A DNA stretch of 6,540 nucleotides from JBLHKS01 sp047620505 (GTDB lineage: Bacteria > Verrucomicrobiota > Verrucomicrobiia > Verrucomicrobiales > DEV007): positions 1-6,540 of the forward strand of contig JBLHKS010000312.1 of NCBI GenBank assembly GCA_047620505.1. The letters run 5' to 3'. The translations under genes and the position numbers were made by a program. Below the pieces are notes generated by a model that saw nothing but the letters and a program-made list of their open reading frames with translations, made no database searches and was not told the DNA's origin. Shown here piece after piece: positions 5,715 through 6,540 of this stretch (positions are counted from its first letter, which is position 1; each line of letters starts with the position of its first letter).

Positions 5715-6540
5715 ATGCTGCGCGCCATGAAACGACTTTTTATCTTGGCTGCGGCTTTGGGGCTAGCGGGATGTGGATCTGATGAAAAACCGGCGGACTC
5801 GGGCCCGAAGGCGGGGCTTGGAATCATGGTCGGCGAGGTTAGTAATTCGAGCGCCGTAGTTCAGGTTCGGCTCTGCGCGACGGACAAGCTGGTCGAGCGC
5901 GATGTCGCTGGCATGGCCGGAGTCGTGAAGTTCACGCTTGGCGATCAGTCTCAAACCGTGGAAGCAAAGGCGGATTTGGATTTCATCGCGAGAGCGGTTT
6001 TTGAGGGGCTGACGGCGGGGACGAGCTACGAAATCCAGACGGAAATCGGCACGGATGCGGACTCGCTGAATGCGGGGCCGGTGGCGACGTTCAAAACGCT
6101 TCAGGGGCCAGCAGCTGCTGAGCCGGTGAAGTTCGTTGTGGTTACCGGAATGAACTACGCCAAGTTTCACGGCGATGATCGGATCGATCTCGCACAGCAC
6201 AAGTTGGAAAATAACACGGACCTCCCTGCGCCTTACGACGGTCCTGATAAGGATCTGGGTTACCCGGCTCTGGCGGCAATTTTGAAGCAGAAGCCGGATT
6301 TTTTCGTGGGCACGGGTGACAACGTTTACTACGACACGCCGGACAATCCGCGCGCGGAGACGATCACGGAACTCCGCCAGAAATGGCATGAGCAGTGGGT
6401 TCAGCCGCGCTACCGAGATTTGTTCGCCGTTGTGCCGACGTTTTGGATGGTCGACGATCACGATTATCGGATCGATGACGGCGACAACACGGGCGATCAC
6501 CTGCCGACGCCAGCGCAGGCTCAGACGACGATGTTCGAGC
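5715..6540 (+). CDS. PhoD-like (alkaline phosphatase D family) lipoprotein, 3' truncated by window
   Basis: The frame is open from ATG 5715 to the window end (275 residues seen). The signal sequence is M-L-R-A-M-K-R followed by a hydrophobic stretch and the lipobox LAGC with C20, so the mature protein should be lipid-anchored outside the cytoplasmic membrane. Residues about 33-130 form the fibronectin-like N-terminal PhoD domain. From 138 the metallophosphatase domain begins: VKFVVVTGMNY, then PDFFVGTGDNVYYD (194-207), the helix ELRQKWHEQWVQPRYRDLF (219-237), and VVPTFWMVDDHDY (239-251), the family's GD(N/Y) and DDH(D/E) metal-binding motifs. The family hydrolyses phosphomono- or diesters. 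The Cys that binds iron in classic PhoD (SCQ) appears to be Gly145 here, so chemistry may differ. It shares a likely transcript with the cupin gene. The remaining third or so of the protein lies outside the window. Confidence 0.88.
   Translation, partial: MLRAMKRLFILAAALGLAGCGSDEKPADSGPKAGLGIMVGEVSNSSAVVQVRLCATDKLVERDVAGMAGVVKFTLGDQSQTVEAKADLDFIARAVFEGLTAGTSYEIQTEIGTDADSLNAGPVATFKTLQGPAAAEPVKFVVVTGMNYAKFHGDDRIDLAQHKLENNTDLPAPYDGPDKDLGYPALAAILKQKPDFFVGTGDNVYYDTPDNPRAETITELRQKWHEQWVQPRYRDLFAVVPTFWMVDDHDYRIDDGDNTGDHLPTPAQAQTTMFE

Noticed and set aside
5763..6500. A 245-codon open frame on the minus strand
   Set aside because: It is the antisense shadow of the PhoD-like gene, rich in Arg and Val as expected from GC-rich codons read backwards.

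Overview
The window carries ordinary bacterial chromosomal genes of about 60 % GC from about 1450 onward, preceded by a visibly AT-richer segment (1 to about 1410). The best clues to the host are a long 'eukaryote-type' DeoC, a conserved small cupin and a PhoD-like lipoprotein. Together these fit a PVC-group bacterium (Verrucomicrobiota or Planctomycetota), but that is a judgement from family resemblance and no marker gene proves it.

Left part (1-1675, + strand): the 3' end of a broken or frameshifted reading frame (to 241) overlaps by ATGA a gene for a secreted/membrane protein with a C-terminal ComEA-type helix-hairpin-helix domain (238-1407). A long imperfect hairpin (162-230) covers the only Shine-Dalgarno-like bases in front of that start. 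After the gene come a small hairpin with a GGGACAGG loop (1421-1451) and a startless C-terminal remnant of another gene (about 1457-1675).

Middle (1723-2590, - strand): a two-gene cassette with an unrecognised 126-residue protein first and an MqsA-type antitoxin (zinc finger plus HTH) second. The two overlap by ATGA. A TGGTG-N8-CACCA palindrome sits where the promoter would be. By gene order and partner this looks like a type II toxin-antitoxin module whose toxin is not a recognisable standard family; it is the strongest candidate here for something undescribed.

Right part, - strand (2758-5137): three genes read right to left, a hypothetical membrane protein, deoC (deoxyribose-phosphate aldolase) and gmk (guanylate kinase). 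They are joined by two GTGA stop/start overlaps and almost surely form one translationally coupled operon linking nucleotide and deoxynucleoside metabolism. Divergently, on the + strand, lie a single-domain cupin (5187-5666) and, 48 bases on, a PhoD-like phosphatase lipoprotein (5715 to beyond the window edge). The intergenic space at the divergent junction is only about 50 bases.

No tRNA, rRNA, CRISPR array, integrase or intact transposase is visible.
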